NCBI GenBank assembly: GCA_018267955.1
Contig: JAFDXL010000006.1
Coordinates: 106,290-170,289 of the forward strand
Source of the DNA: Bacteroidota bacterium
GTDB taxonomy: Bacteria; Bacteroidota; Bacteroidia; Chitinophagales; Chitinophagaceae
Reading direction: 5' to 3'
DNA length: 64,000 nucleotides
The notes under the pieces are model-generated. The model worked only from the letters and a program-made list of their open reading frames with translations, ran no database searches and was not told where the DNA came from. Each line of letters starts with the position of its first letter. Positions within the stretch are counted from its first letter, which is position 1. Made by a program: the position numbers and the translations under genes. Below, in pieces: positions 26,243 to 35,905 of this stretch.

Positions 26243-29200
26243 TTAATACTTAGTAAACTTGCTTACGGTTTCCCTATCGCCTTCGATATACTTGAGCATA
26301 TACATTCCTTTTGCAAGTTGTCTGATATCAATATTATTGGTGCCGATAACAGCAGCCTGTGTAATTAATATTTTACCCGCAAGGTCTGTAACTGCTATCC
26401 TTGCATCAGCAGTTGCATTAGCAATAGATACATTCAACACATCTGTAGCAGGATTAGGATATACAGATATTGCAACATTACTGTTAGCCCCTGCTATACC
26501 TGTAGGGAAAGTAGAGAACCCTATCAGGCCCCATTCAGATTCGGGATAGATGCTGTTACAATATGCTTTTACATACACATAATAATCGCGTGCCGGAGCC
26601 AAAGGAATGTTGAGGCTATTGGTGGTGAGCGGCGTACCAAAAGCAGGCGGCGTAGGTGTGTTTGTTATTGCATACTCGTACTTAGTAGCCGTCTGGATGG
26701 TATCCCAATAAACAATTGCGCGGAACTGCGTGAGTGTTGCAATTTTTATATCCGGCGTATGGCAGGTAATGAGTGTTTTAAATGGTACGGTAGACCAGCC
26801 GGACGTATCCTTAATACCACATATAGAACGTACATGCGCATAGTATTGTGTATTTTCTGTCAATGCGCTGGCAGACAATGTATTATTAGTAGTAAACCTG
26901 GCACCTGCCCCACTGGCAGGGGTACCGGAATTATTATCAATAATCACCTGGTATCCTATAGGAAGAAATACAGGATCCCAATCAAGGTCGGCTGTAAAGG
27001 CAGTTATATTACTTACTTTTAAATTCTGTGGTTCTATTACACACCTGATGCCTATACGGGCATTTTCAACGATGGTGTAGGCACCAGTACTATCCAGTGG
27101 ATTGGCAGGATAAGCGTGGTTCAATACAGAATCTGTTATAGCATTACTATAGTTATAACCTTCCCATGGGCCATTGTTGGTTGACCTTGCAATTTTAGTA
27201 TTGGTTTCGCTTGAGATATTACCTAACCAGCCATTTTTGTAATAAAGGGTTGGCACAGAAGAATATAATACGCTGCTACCTGTATTGAGGACAGCGGAGA
27301 TATATCCTCTCTCCACCAGGGAAGGCATGGGGCTGCCAACCTGTAAACCAGTGTATTGCTTCATGCTGGCTGTAGTGGGTACTGCGCTACCCCAATCTAT
27401 AGTTGCCACCGTATCGGTACCGAAGCGGAACACCTGCCTTTTGCCGGCTTGTGGTGTGGCCGGTATGGCTTCGCAATCAGGAGGTGTACTGGTAGGGGTA
27501 AATTCATAAGCACCAAGATCGGGCACGCCATCAAAACGGGTCTTTGGCCTGAGTACGTTATTGAGATCAAGCGTATCTCCATCCATATGAAGGCCGCGGC
27601 CCTGTACAGACCATGAATTAGGATTGGCAGGATCAGGGTGCACATCTCCGTTTGCAGGATCTACAAAACCAGGATCGAAGAAAACGGAGTTATTATCCCT
27701 ATTAGAATTTTGTTTCCATGTATCGAAGGATGTTGTGCTGAAGCTTGGTGACCCGACCTGGAAATTAATGCTGGACGGAGCATAGTATAAGTTATAATCT
27801 CCTTTGTGCCTGATAGTATCGTGTATATACACTCCATCGGTGGTTGAGGCATCAGATTTAGAGAAAATATTATTGTACAGATACATAGTGCCACTGTAAT
27901 AACTACCAGACCTGTTTATCAAATAATTGGAATAACCTGTAGAACTGCTATGGAAGGTGTTATTAATAAGGTAGACATCTGTATTGCAACCATAGTAACT
28001 TGGCTCGTATATGAGATACGATGCACCGGATGTTTTTGTTGTAAATACATTACTCAGGAACTTATCCTGGCCAGGCGTGGAGCCACCAAAGGCGTAAGTA
28101 GTACCATAGTTGCTGGTAAGATTAAACGTGTTACCCACAAAATTTGCACCTGCATAGTAAGAGTAGTTGGAGCTATACATCCCGTAAATAGTGCCTGAAT
28201 TAGAATTAAGATTGAACGTATTGTTTTTAAGCAGGCCTCCGTTACCGTAACTGCCATAATTATAAATCGTTCCGTAATTTGTGGAGATATTATACGTGTT
28301 ATTTTGTGCAACACTACCAGATGAGATAAAGTAGCAAGCATAATTATAAATAGAGCCGCTGCTTGTGTTCGATATATTAATGGTATTGTTTTCGAAGGTG
28401 TCTGTTGTTGTACTACTATTATAGACATTGGCTGCATAGTTATATATGGTACCATACCCGGTGTTGGTGTAATTGAATGTATTATTTTTTGCATTGGAAT
28501 TGTAAGCATAATACAAAGGACCATAGCCATAGAAATAATACTTACCGGTGCCACTAAACGCGTTATTGCTACAATTAAGATTATAGCTATACTGGCAAAG
28601 CATAGGATAGATATATCCATAAGACGAATTATTGGTACCATTACTCACATTGTTCTTGATCTCAAAATAAGTACCGCTGGTATTGCTGTAGTTTGTAAAG
28701 AAGAAATACCAGGGATAGTTGGTAGAATAGAACCCATTATTGGTAGTAGTTACCGTATTACCATTGCAGCGGACATTATTACAGAAATAATACGTACGCA
28801 CACCATAAACAGATGAACCTGTAGAATTACAGCTTACAGTGTTGTTATTTACGTTTATATTATTACAATACCACTCAAAATTGATACCATAAATACCAGA
28901 GCTGCTGTTAAGTGTAATATTATTACCGTCTACTATAAGTTCGGGGGCATTGATATCATTGTAGTTACCATAATAGGTGTAAACGCCATACAGATAGCCG
29001 CTTGTGTTGGTGGTACTAATGGTATTATTACGTACAACGCAACCGCTAAAAGGGAAATAATTATAAATTCCATAATGGTAACCAGAAACCCCGGACGCCG
29101 ACATAATATTGTTTTCAATATGACCACCACCTAAGTAATTAGTACGGATATAACAATAGTAGTTATTATTGAACTTATTGTTATTAAACGCGTGATAGTT

Positions 29201-29821
29201 AACCGTAGTGTTGCTGGAAGCATTCCAATAAATACCATAGGAACCATTTTGAATGGTATCCGCTATAATACCATTGGATATCATCCCATCTGCATTATCT
29301 GCAAAAATGATTGCACGATTGTTAGAAGAAGTACTTCCCGTACTCCCTTGCAAAAGGCAGTTACTTACAGTATCATAAGAAGCAGTGCCTGCAAATTCGA
29401 TAACGCGGCCATAACTGGTACCGGTAGTTTTGAGTTGCAGATTTTTTATAGTTACATATTCTGCATTCGTGATCTTGAAGATATAATTGGATGAAGTTGT
29501 AGTAGCCAAAGTAATAGAAACCGTACCTAAACCACTTTGTGGCTGAAAAGTAATGGTATTGGAAGAAGAAGAACCAGCATTGCTTGTGATCTCTCCCCGC
29601 CAGGACGAACCGGAATAGGAACCCGCTATGATATTAAACACGACAGGGCCTGTAATGGTAGAAGAGTTGAGATCTGCAATAGCAGAAGACAGATCTGCAT
29701 AATCGCCGGAAGACCCGATAGTGTAGGTACCGGAAGTAACGGTAGCGCCAGCATTGGGAACTTCCATTAATGCGAGCACACAGAACAATGAGAAAAGAAT
29801 GCGTAAATAACAGTGTTTCAT
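26243..29821 (-). CDS. Giant T9SS type A protein with Asn/Tyr-rich beta-helix repeats and fibronectin-III-like domains
   Basis: 1192 residues. The signal peptide ends near NAGA. Residues ~35-200 resemble Bacteroidota parallel beta-helix starts (TYTIGSSGDYADLSSAIADL). Residues ~200-680 are an unusual Asn/Tyr/Ser/Thr-rich array of irregular ~20-30-residue turns such as NNTFNLTSNYGTIY-type units, consistent with a right-handed beta-helix. An undecorated linker then leads to two fibronectin-III-like modules near 960-1100 (NLKVSNITAFTADLDWDPV, HTPDIKIATLTQFRAIVYWD). The T9SS sorting domain is ISVYPNPATDVLNVSI to the end. A surface adhesin or glycan-binding role is likely. A lyase role is possible, but no catalytic triad was identified. 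Confidence 0.82.
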   Translation of the reverse strand: MKHCYLRILFSLFCVLALMEVPNAGATVTSGTYTIGSSGDYADLSSAIADLNSSTITGPVVFNIIAGSYSGSSWRGEITSNAGSSSSNTITFQPQSGLGTVSITLATTTSSNYIFKITNAEYVTIKNLQLKTTGTSYGRVIEFAGTASYDTVSNCLLQGSTGSTSSNNRAIIFADNADGMISNGIIADTIQNGSYGIYWNASSNTTVNYHAFNNNKFNNNYYCYIRTNYLGGGHIENNIMSASGVSGYHYGIYNYFPFSGCVVRNNTISTTNTSGYLYGVYTYYGNYNDINAPELIVDGNNITLNSSSGIYGINFEWYCNNINVNNNTVSCNSTGSSVYGVRTYYFCNNVRCNGNTVTTTNNGFYSTNYPWYFFFTNYSNTSGTYFEIKNNVSNGTNNSSYGYIYPMLCQYSYNLNCSNNAFSGTGKYYFYGYGPLYYAYNSNAKNNTFNYTNTGYGTIYNYAANVYNSSTTTDTFENNTINISNTSSGSIYNYACYFISSGSVAQNNTYNISTNYGTIYNYGSYGNGGLLKNNTFNLNSNSGTIYGMYSSNYSYYAGANFVGNTFNLTSNYGTTYAFGGSTPGQDKFLSNVFTTKTSGASYLIYEPSYYGCNTDVYLINNTFHSSSTGYSNYLINRSGSYYSGTMYLYNNIFSKSDASTTDGVYIHDTIRHKGDYNLYYAPSSINFQVGSPSFSTTSFDTWKQNSNRDNNSVFFDPGFVDPANGDVHPDPANPNSWSVQGRGLHMDGDTLDLNNVLRPKTRFDGVPDLGAYEFTPTSTPPDCEAIPATPQAGKRQVFRFGTDTVATIDWGSAVPTTASMKQYTGLQVGSPMPSLVERGYISAVLNTGSSVLYSSVPTLYYKNGWLGNISSETNTKIARSTNNGPWEGYNYSNAITDSVLNHAYPANPLDSTGAYTIVENARIGIRCVIEPQNLKVSNITAFTADLDWDPVFLPIGYQVIIDNNSGTPASGAGARFTTNNTLSASALTENTQYYAHVRSICGIKDTSGWSTVPFKTLITCHTPDIKIATLTQFRAIVYWDTIQTATKYEYAITNTPTPPAFGTPLTTNSLNIPLAPARDYYVYVKAYCNSIYPESEWGLIGFSTFPTGIAGANSNVAISVYPNPATDVLNVSIANATADARIAVTDLAGKILITQAAVIGTNNIDIRQLAKGMYMLKYIEGDRETVSKFTKY

Positions 29822-30107
29822 ATGCGTTACGTTTGAATGTTGGAGTTTTAGCCAGATGTTGCGGCAGCAACGCTTTACTGCCTGATGTCTGAATTATTGT
29901 CAACCACAATTTAACCAGTAGCCTATTTAATAAACAATCATTAAAAAGAGTTTAATCCCTTCTTTAATATATTTTAATTATGAGTTAATCTGTTTTTAAT
30001 GTGAAATTTGGTTCGATTCAATAAAACAACGATATGTATATAATTAAAAATAAATAAGGCCTGTAAATCAATTAGTACAATTCGATTATAAATTGAAAAT
30101 CAACCGA

Positions 30108-31001
30108 TTACAAAACAGGCTCTATGAATATCTGCCTGATACGTGGATATTGTGATTGTACCCCGTTAGCAACCCGGCTGATGGTGTCTGCTATGTCTTC
30201 GGTAGTAAGCCCGTCTTTAAAAACAGCATTTATCTGCAGCACTACCTCTTCCGGCGCCATATATGTTGAATAGTGTTTTTTTACTTTGACTATATTGGCA
30301 TCGTCCTCAATAAGGCGGATGATTGCAAGCATGGTTTTTCTGCCAATTGGTTCTCCCATCAGCAGGCTTTTGCTCTCGCGCACCAAAACCAAAGAGATAA
30401 GCCCGAGAATAATACCAATGATGACGGACGCTCCTGCATCATAATACACATTGTGGAAACGATGCTGCAAATAGACCCCCAAAAATGCCACAACAAGGCT
30501 GATGACATCGCCTACATCGCCAAGTAATACAATGAAGGTAGAAGGATCTTTGCTTTGCGTGACAGCCTTCCAAAAAGTTCTGTCGCCACGTTGCCGGTTA
30601 AAAGCCCTCAATGCAGAAACCATGGAGATGGAAGTAAATACCAGTGACAGCGTAAGTATCAGGTAGTTCCATGTGCCGTCGCCGGATATTTCAGGGCGCT
30701 TAAACCTTAAGATGCCTTCGTAAAAGGATATACATCCGCCCATTAGAAAAAAGATGAGCGACACTATAAAAGACCAGAAATACAGCTCGCGCCCATAGCC
30801 GAAGGGACGTAAAGCATCGGGCCTTTTATTACTGATCTTTACTCCCCATATTAGTAATAACTGACTTATCGTATCAATAACGGAGTGCACACCTTCGGAC
30901 AACATAGAGGAGCTGCCGGTGAGTCCCGCTGCTATAAACTTTGACGTGGCAATTACCACATCTACCACTAACGATATATATAGAAATGGCCTGATTTTCA
31001 C
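30108..31001 (-). CDS. Cation diffusion facilitator family transporter
   Basis: 297 residues with about six transmembrane helices and a C-terminal cytosolic domain. TM2 carries SEGVHSVIDTISQ (HxxxD) and TM5 carries YYDAGASVIIGI, the metal-site pattern of CDF exporters. RPFGYGRELYFWS after TM2 is typical of the COG0053 branch. The family exports Zn2+, Fe2+, Mn2+ or Co2+ in exchange for protons. The metal cannot be fixed from the sequence. It is monocistronic, with a 286-bp AT-rich upstream gap in which nothing else is recognisable. Confidence 0.9.
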   Translation of the reverse strand: MKIRPFLYISLVVDVVIATSKFIAAGLTGSSSMLSEGVHSVIDTISQLLLIWGVKISNKRPDALRPFGYGRELYFWSFIVSLIFFLMGGCISFYEGILRFKRPEISGDGTWNYLILTLSLVFTSISMVSALRAFNRQRGDRTFWKAVTQSKDPSTFIVLLGDVGDVISLVVAFLGVYLQHRFHNVYYDAGASVIIGIILGLISLVLVRESKSLLMGEPIGRKTMLAIIRLIEDDANIVKVKKHYSTYMAPEEVVLQINAVFKDGLTTEDIADTISRVANGVQSQYPRIRQIFIEPVL

Positions 31002-31142
31002 ACGGACCTGATTATTATAAGGCAGTACAAAATGAACATACCATTAAGATTTCCTTCGTTCATCCGGAGGCAAGGTTTTTACAGGATTAGGATATTTAAC
31101 TTCATGCCAAAGACTATTTAATTTGTTATATTTAAATAAAGG

Positions 31143-32216
31143 ATGCCAACGATGAGGGAACTAAAGCTGCCATTTTACGTGCAACTGGCACTAGTGCTTA
31201 TTAGCATTGTTATAATATTAATATTAATGCGTGCAGGCAGCCTGATATTTATTCCCCTGTTCTTTGCCCTGCTGATTTCGGTAACACTATACCCTTTGTG
31301 CGACCGAATGGAACGCACCGGTTTGCCCAGAAGCCTAGCGGCATTTTTTAGCGTGCTGCTTTTTATCATCGGGATGGGTGCATTTATTTACCTGCTTGCC
31401 GTACAGATCATCAGCTTTTCGCAGGATTTCCCGGAATTCCGCAAACGGATCATATTACTTATCGCTGATCTGCAGGACTTCATATCGAGGAAGTATCATG
31501 TAAATGCCTCGCAGCAAATAGATTACCTGAACAATTCTACAACCAATATACTGGAGCGGGTTGCTAACTCCATCGGGGGGCTGTTTACATCTGTATTGGA
31601 ATTTGTCATCTGGACCATTTTTGTTTTTGTATTCAGCTATTTTATTCTTTTTCACCGCAGGCTGTTATACAAATTCATCACCAGCCTGTTTAAGCCCTCT
31701 ATGCAAGACAAGGTAAATACCGTGATTGCCGATACGAGGTCTATTATTAACCACTATATCCTGGGCCTACTGCTGGAAATGACCATTATGACCGTAGTGA
31801 ATTGCTCCGTATTCTTTTTACTAGGCGTGAAATACGCGTTACTATTGGGTATGCTTGCCGCTGTGCTGAATATTGTTCCTTACCTGGGTATTTATACTGC
31901 AACAGCTATTGCCATGCTGGTAACCTTTGCCAACGGTACACTTAACGAAGCATTGGGCGTAGGAATATCGCTGATAGTGGTACACTTTTTTGATGCAAAT
32001 GTGCTGATGCCCAGGATAGTAGGATCGAGGGTAAAAATGAATGCCCTGATCACCATACTGGCGGTGTTAGCAGGCAACCTGGTTTGGGGTATTGCCGGTA
32101 TGTTCCTCTTCATTCCCCTTACCGCCATACTGAAAGTAATATTTGAACAGATAGAAGCAACAAGGCCGTGGGCACTGCTTATTGGTGCCGAGGATAAATT
32201 GACGCAAAAAGAGTAA
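31143..32216 (+). CDS. AI-2E family transporter (PerM/TqsA-like)
   Basis: 357 residues with hydrophobic segments grouped near both ends and a central soluble region. The family signature is seen in RAGSLIFIPLFFALLISVTL, the central GLFTSVLEFVIWTIFVFVFS and the late VVHFFDANVLMPRIVGSRVK and GNLVWGIAGMFLFIPLTAIL. Family members include the AI-2 exporter TqsA and Na+/H+ antiporters, so substrate naming is unsafe. The start ATG 31143 is preceded by AATAAAGG. It is separated from paaK by 86 bp. Confidence 0.88.
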   Translation: MPTMRELKLPFYVQLALVLISIVIILILMRAGSLIFIPLFFALLISVTLYPLCDRMERTGLPRSLAAFFSVLLFIIGMGAFIYLLAVQIISFSQDFPEFRKRIILLIADLQDFISRKYHVNASQQIDYLNNSTTNILERVANSIGGLFTSVLEFVIWTIFVFVFSYFILFHRRLLYKFITSLFKPSMQDKVNTVIADTRSIINHYILGLLLEMTIMTVVNCSVFFLLGVKYALLLGMLAAVLNIVPYLGIYTATAIAMLVTFANGTLNEALGVGISLIVVHFFDANVLMPRIVGSRVKMNALITILAVLAGNLVWGIAGMFLFIPLTAILKVIFEQIEATRPWALLIGAEDKLTQKE

Positions 32217-32302
32217 TGCCACTTTGCGAATAAAATACAGTACCCTATTAATGTCGGTACAACAATTAAAACCCCTAACTTTATCAAGAGAAGTAAGGAG
32301 CT

Positions 32303-33634
32303 ATGCTGTTTAATAAAGAAATAGAAACGCTGCCGCTGGATAAACTGCGTAAACTGCAAAATGAACAACTGCGGCACCAGGTACATGTATTATACAACAG
32401 AGTACCCTACTACAAACAACTGTTTGATAATGCGGGCGTAACTCCGGCAGAGATCATGACCGTAGAAGATCTGCCCAAAATACCTTTCACCTACAAATCT
32501 GCGTTGCGAGACAATTACCCTTTCGGGCTGTTTACTATGCCCCGGAACGAAGTTGCCCGCTTGCATTGCAGTAGCGGCACTACAGGCAAGCCCATAGTGG
32601 TAGGCTACACACTGAAAGACCTGGACATATTCGCCGAAGTGATAGCAAGGTCTCTTAGCGCAGCAGGATGCGAAAAAGGAATGCTGTTACAAAACGCTTA
32701 TGGCTATGGCTTATTCACCGGCGGGCTGGGCCTGCATTACGGAGCCGAAAAACTTGGCATGACGGTACTACCCATATCTGGCGGGGGAACAGACAAGCAA
32801 CTGATGCTGATGCAGGATTTTCAAAGTGATGCTATCTGCTGCACACCTTCTTATGCACTGACGCTTGCAGAAGAAATACGCAAACGCGGCATTGATCGTA
32901 ACAGCATCAACCTGAAATATGCAATACTGGGCGCAGAACCATGGACAGAAAGCATACGCAGCGAAGTAGAAACCAAACTGGGTGTGATAGCGACGAATAT
33001 ATACGGGCTTAGTGAGATCATAGGGCCGGGAGTATCGCAGGAAGACTTTGAAGAAAAAGGGACAGGAAGCTATATATGGGAAGATCATTTCTACCCTGAA
33101 GTTGTAGATAAAGATACAGGCAAACCATTGCCATACGGACAACAAGGTGTGCTGGTCTTTACAACACTATCCAAAGAAGCATCTCCGCTACTGAGGTACT
33201 ATACCAATGATATTGCCAGCATTTACTATGATAAAACTGCTAAGCGCACGCATATAAAGATGTCGCCGATAGCAGGCAGGGCCGATGATATGCTCATTAT
33301 ACGTGGCGTTAACCTCTTCCATACACAAGTAGAAAGCGTACTGGAAGATATAGCCCATCTAAGCGCCAACTATCAATTGATAGTGAGTAACAGCGGTGCT
33401 ATGGACGAAGTGGAAGTACGTGTAGAAGCAGAACAGGCAACATTTGAGGCGCTAAGCAAAGACAATATGGATGCATTAATGCACGATACTTTTGTGAGTG
33501 CCACACGTGCTTTGCAAAAGAAAATAAAGGACAACATTGGCTTATCTATGAAGATAACATTGCAGCTACCAGGCTCTATACCCAGAAGTGAGGGTGGAAA
33601 ACTAAGCCGTATTGTAGATCAGAGAAAGAAATAA
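32303..33634 (+). CDS. paaK: Phenylacetate-CoA ligase
   Basis: 443 residues, standard length. PaaK activates phenylacetate with ATP and CoA as the first step of aerobic hybrid catabolism. The AMP-binding P-loop is LHCSSGTTGKPIVVGYT near residue 92. The mid-region motif NIYGLSEIIGPGV and the C-terminal GRADDMLIIRGVNLFHTQVE are typical of PaaK. A good Shine-Dalgarno (AAGGAG) sits seven to eight bases before the ATG. It is followed three bases later by the PaaI thioesterase, but the paaABCDE epoxidase genes are not in the window. Confidence 0.94.
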   Translation: MLFNKEIETLPLDKLRKLQNEQLRHQVHVLYNRVPYYKQLFDNAGVTPAEIMTVEDLPKIPFTYKSALRDNYPFGLFTMPRNEVARLHCSSGTTGKPIVVGYTLKDLDIFAEVIARSLSAAGCEKGMLLQNAYGYGLFTGGLGLHYGAEKLGMTVLPISGGGTDKQLMLMQDFQSDAICCTPSYALTLAEEIRKRGIDRNSINLKYAILGAEPWTESIRSEVETKLGVIATNIYGLSEIIGPGVSQEDFEEKGTGSYIWEDHFYPEVVDKDTGKPLPYGQQGVLVFTTLSKEASPLLRYYTNDIASIYYDKTAKRTHIKMSPIAGRADDMLIIRGVNLFHTQVESVLEDIAHLSANYQLIVSNSGAMDEVEVRVEAEQATFEALSKDNMDALMHDTFVSATRALQKKIKDNIGLSMKITLQLPGSIPRSEGGKLSRIVDQRKK

Positions 33635-33637
33635 CAG

Positions 33638-34084
33638 ATGAGCACATCGAAAGGAAACATCAGCCCGCAGGAAGTACTGGATATTATGATCACCCGCGAT
33701 GCTTTCAGCCAGTTGCTGGGGCTGAAGGTAGATGAAGTACGCGAAGGGTATTGCAAATTGCATTATACGGTGCGCGAGGATATGCTGAATGGATTTGGCA
33801 ATATACACGGGGGTGTTCTATTCTCGGCAGCAGACTCCGCCTTTGCATTTTCATGCAATTCGCACGGCATCATTACTGTTGCACTGGATGTGAGCATCAC
33901 CTTTACCCGCCCGGCGAAGGTGGGCGATATACTCACTGTAGAGGCACAGGAGATACACCTGGGTAACCGCACCGGGCTATATGATATCCGCACAACCAAT
34001 GAACAAGGTGAGCTGGTTTGCTTTTTTAAAGGCACGGCTTACCGTACCGGAAAGATCATTGAACCTGTTGCGAATCAACAATAG
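33638..34084 (+). CDS. paaI: PaaI-type hotdog thioesterase
   Basis: 148 residues. The hotdog signature is clear: GLKVDEVREGYCKLHYTV, then the active-site segment NGFGNIHGGVLFSAADSAFA, then ALDVSITFTRPAKVGDILTV. PaaI hydrolyses ring-hydroxylated phenylacetyl-CoA esters and rescues CoA. It begins three bases after paaK, so the two are translationally linked. Its last 29 bases overlap the 3' end of the convergent FMN reductase gene. Confidence 0.92.
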   Translation: MSTSKGNISPQEVLDIMITRDAFSQLLGLKVDEVREGYCKLHYTVREDMLNGFGNIHGGVLFSAADSAFAFSCNSHGIITVALDVSITFTRPAKVGDILTVEAQEIHLGNRTGLYDIRTTNEQGELVCFFKGTAYRTGKIIEPVANQQ

Positions 34085-34622
34085 GGTTATTCAGTAAACC
34101 ATAAAAAGCATCTATTAGTTGCATCACCTGCAGTTTAGTGGGTTCATGCATAATACCTTCGCTATTTACTTTCGTTCTGATGAAGGATATCAACAATTGT
34201 GTTTCGGGAAGCATATCAGACTCGATCACTTTTAAAGTCTCTATCAGCGAAGCATGACCTTTTTCTCCTAAAGAGGATGCTGTGATCAGTGCAACAGGCT
34301 TATGCGAAAACTCCATAGAGGATACCGTCCAGTCGATGGCATTCTTCAATGTACCGGGTACGCCCATTGCATATTCAGGTGTGCAAATCAATATTCCATC
34401 TGCATTGCGTAATGCTTGTCTAAAGTTTGTAACGGTAGCGGGCGGTGTTTCCGTATCCAAGTCAGGATTGAAATGCGGGATGTCCGTCAATCCGTCAAAC
34501 AGAGTAATATTAAATTGATCTTTCGCTAATGCGGTTACTGCTTTAATAAGACTTAGGTTGGTCGATGCCGCTTTAGTACTGCCACATATGGCGATCACGG
34601 TCTTGCGTGATGTATTATTCAT
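34056..34622 (-). CDS. NADPH-dependent FMN reductase-like flavoprotein
   Basis: 188 residues with a flavodoxin-like fold. The FMN phosphate loop is AICGSTKAASTNLSLIKAV at the start. The central TPEYAMGVPGTLKNAIDWTV matches the conserved xPEYNxxxPGxLKNAIDW motif of the SsuE/YieF/ArsH superfamily. Members reduce FMN, quinones or chromate. Oxidoreductase neighbours (Old Yellow Enzyme next on the same strand) suggest electrophile or quinone stress. Its 3' end overlaps paaI by 29 bases in convergent orientation. Confidence 0.9.
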   Translation of the reverse strand: MNNTSRKTVIAICGSTKAASTNLSLIKAVTALAKDQFNITLFDGLTDIPHFNPDLDTETPPATVTNFRQALRNADGILICTPEYAMGVPGTLKNAIDWTVSSMEFSHKPVALITASSLGEKGHASLIETLKVIESDMLPETQLLISFIRTKVNSEGIMHEPTKLQVMQLIDAFYGLLNNPIVDSQQVQ

Positions 34623-34684
34623 GGTTGCAAGTTATATAGTGTCTAAACTATCCACCCACAATTTTGCCTATATGGGTATAAAAA

Positions 34685-34707
34685 GACCGGGGCGAATCGC
34701 CCCGGTC
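34685..34707 (-). terminator. Strong intrinsic terminator of the Old Yellow Enzyme gene
   Basis: GACCGGGGCGA / TCGCCCCGGTC is a perfect 11-bp GC-rich inverted repeat with one central base. On the minus strand it is followed by TTTTTAT. Confidence 0.9.
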
Positions 34708-34728
34708 CTTACCATATATTGATATTCA

Positions 34729-35829
34729 TCAGGCAACCTTTTCTGTAGCAACCGGGTAATCTACAAGTCCTTCTGCCCCTGCTGAATAGAACAGGTTTAC
34801 ATCGGGTTGTGCAAGGGGAATATTATACTGCAACCTATACGGAAGATCGGGGTTGGCTATAAATGATGACCCGAACGATATCAGGTCGGCCAGTCCCGAG
34901 TTTATCACCTCATCTGCACGCTCTACACTGTAGCCACCGTTAAGGATATATGCACCATTGTAATTTTTTCGCATAGCCGCGATCAACGCCTTGCCCTCTT
35001 CTGTAGCTAATGCGGAACGATCTATAACATGTACATAAACAACGCCCAGCTTATTCAGCTCTTTAGTCAGCAGATCGTATGTAGCAAATATCTCATCATA
35101 CAAGGCCATGTCATTGAACTGGTTGTAAGGAGAAAGCCTGATTCCTGTCCTTTCTTTTCCGATGCGGCTGCTTACTGCCTTTACTAATTCCACCACGAAA
35201 TGTACCCTGTTAGCTATACTGCCACCGAACTCATCAGTGCGGAGGTTAGTATGAGGGTTTAAGAATTGCTCGATGAGGTAGCCGTTAGCACCATGCAGTT
35301 CAATACCATCAAAACCGGCTTCGATAGCGTTTGCTGCCCCGTTGGCAAAATCTTCTATTGTTTGCCTTACCTGTTCTGTTGTCATAGCATGAGGAATACC
35401 AATGGCCTGCATCCCTTCTGTGTCTGTCCAGATATCGCCCTGAGCACGTACTGCTGACGGCGCCATAATTGCGGCACCGCCGGGCTTATTACCCACATTT
35501 CCTATCCTGCCGGAGTGCATGATCTGGGCAAATATCTTTCCGCCTTCTTCATGCACAGCAGTTGTCACCTTTTTCCACCCCGCGATCTGCTCCGGAGAAT
35601 AAATACCCGGGGTACGGGCATAACCCAGCCCTTCGAGAGAAGGTGCCACCCCTTCTGTAATAATCAGACCCGCGGTAGCGCGTTGCCTGTAGTATTGTGC
35701 AATAAGATCATTCGGAACATTGCCTATTGCACGGGAGCGGGTCATGGGCGCCATTACAATTCTGTTCTTCAGCCTGATATTGTTTAGTTCGATAGGGTCA
35801 AATAATTTACTGATAGTCTTGCCTTCCAT
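34729..35829 (-). CDS. Old Yellow Enzyme family ene-reductase (NemA-like)
   Basis: 366 residues, a TIM-barrel FMN enzyme that reduces alpha,beta-unsaturated carbonyls and nitro compounds with NAD(P)H. Recognisable segments are LKNRIVMAPMTRSRAIGNVP near residue 20, AQIMHSGRIG, the catalytic-site GFDGIELHGANGYLIEQFLN, and the late DLISFGSSFIANPDLPYRL. The HGANGYLIEQF motif is diagnostic. It is divergent from an HxlR regulator gene with a shared 76-bp promoter region holding a GTCAATTGAC palindrome, so electrophile-responsive control by HxlR is likely. Confidence 0.94.
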   Translation of the reverse strand: MEGKTISKLFDPIELNNIRLKNRIVMAPMTRSRAIGNVPNDLIAQYYRQRATAGLIITEGVAPSLEGLGYARTPGIYSPEQIAGWKKVTTAVHEEGGKIFAQIMHSGRIGNVGNKPGGAAIMAPSAVRAQGDIWTDTEGMQAIGIPHAMTTEQVRQTIEDFANGAANAIEAGFDGIELHGANGYLIEQFLNPHTNLRTDEFGGSIANRVHFVVELVKAVSSRIGKERTGIRLSPYNQFNDMALYDEIFATYDLLTKELNKLGVVYVHVIDRSALATEEGKALIAAMRKNYNGAYILNGGYSVERADEVINSGLADLISFGSSFIANPDLPYRLQYNIPLAQPDVNLFYSAGAEGLVDYPVATEKVA

Positions 35830-35865
35830 AAATCTTTAGATTTGATGTTTAAAATTTTGTCAAAG

Positions 35866-35875
35866 GTCAATTGAC
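35866..35875. promoter_or_regulatory. Palindrome in the OYE/HxlR divergent promoter region
   Basis: GTCAATTGAC is a perfect 10-bp palindrome near the centre of the 76-bp intergenic region. The position fits an operator for the adjacent HxlR-family winged-helix dimer. Direct evidence of binding is lacking. Confidence 0.5.
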
Positions 35876-35905
35876 AGGAAGGCGATATCAATAAGTCAGA
35901 AAAAG

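Noticed and set aside
29822..29900. GTTGC-TGCC-GCAAC hairpin before the beta-helix T9SS gene, sharing GCGTTGCTGCCG with the rpsF leader
   Set aside because: The shared word is short, its pairing partners differ at the two sites, and the resemblance may be chance.
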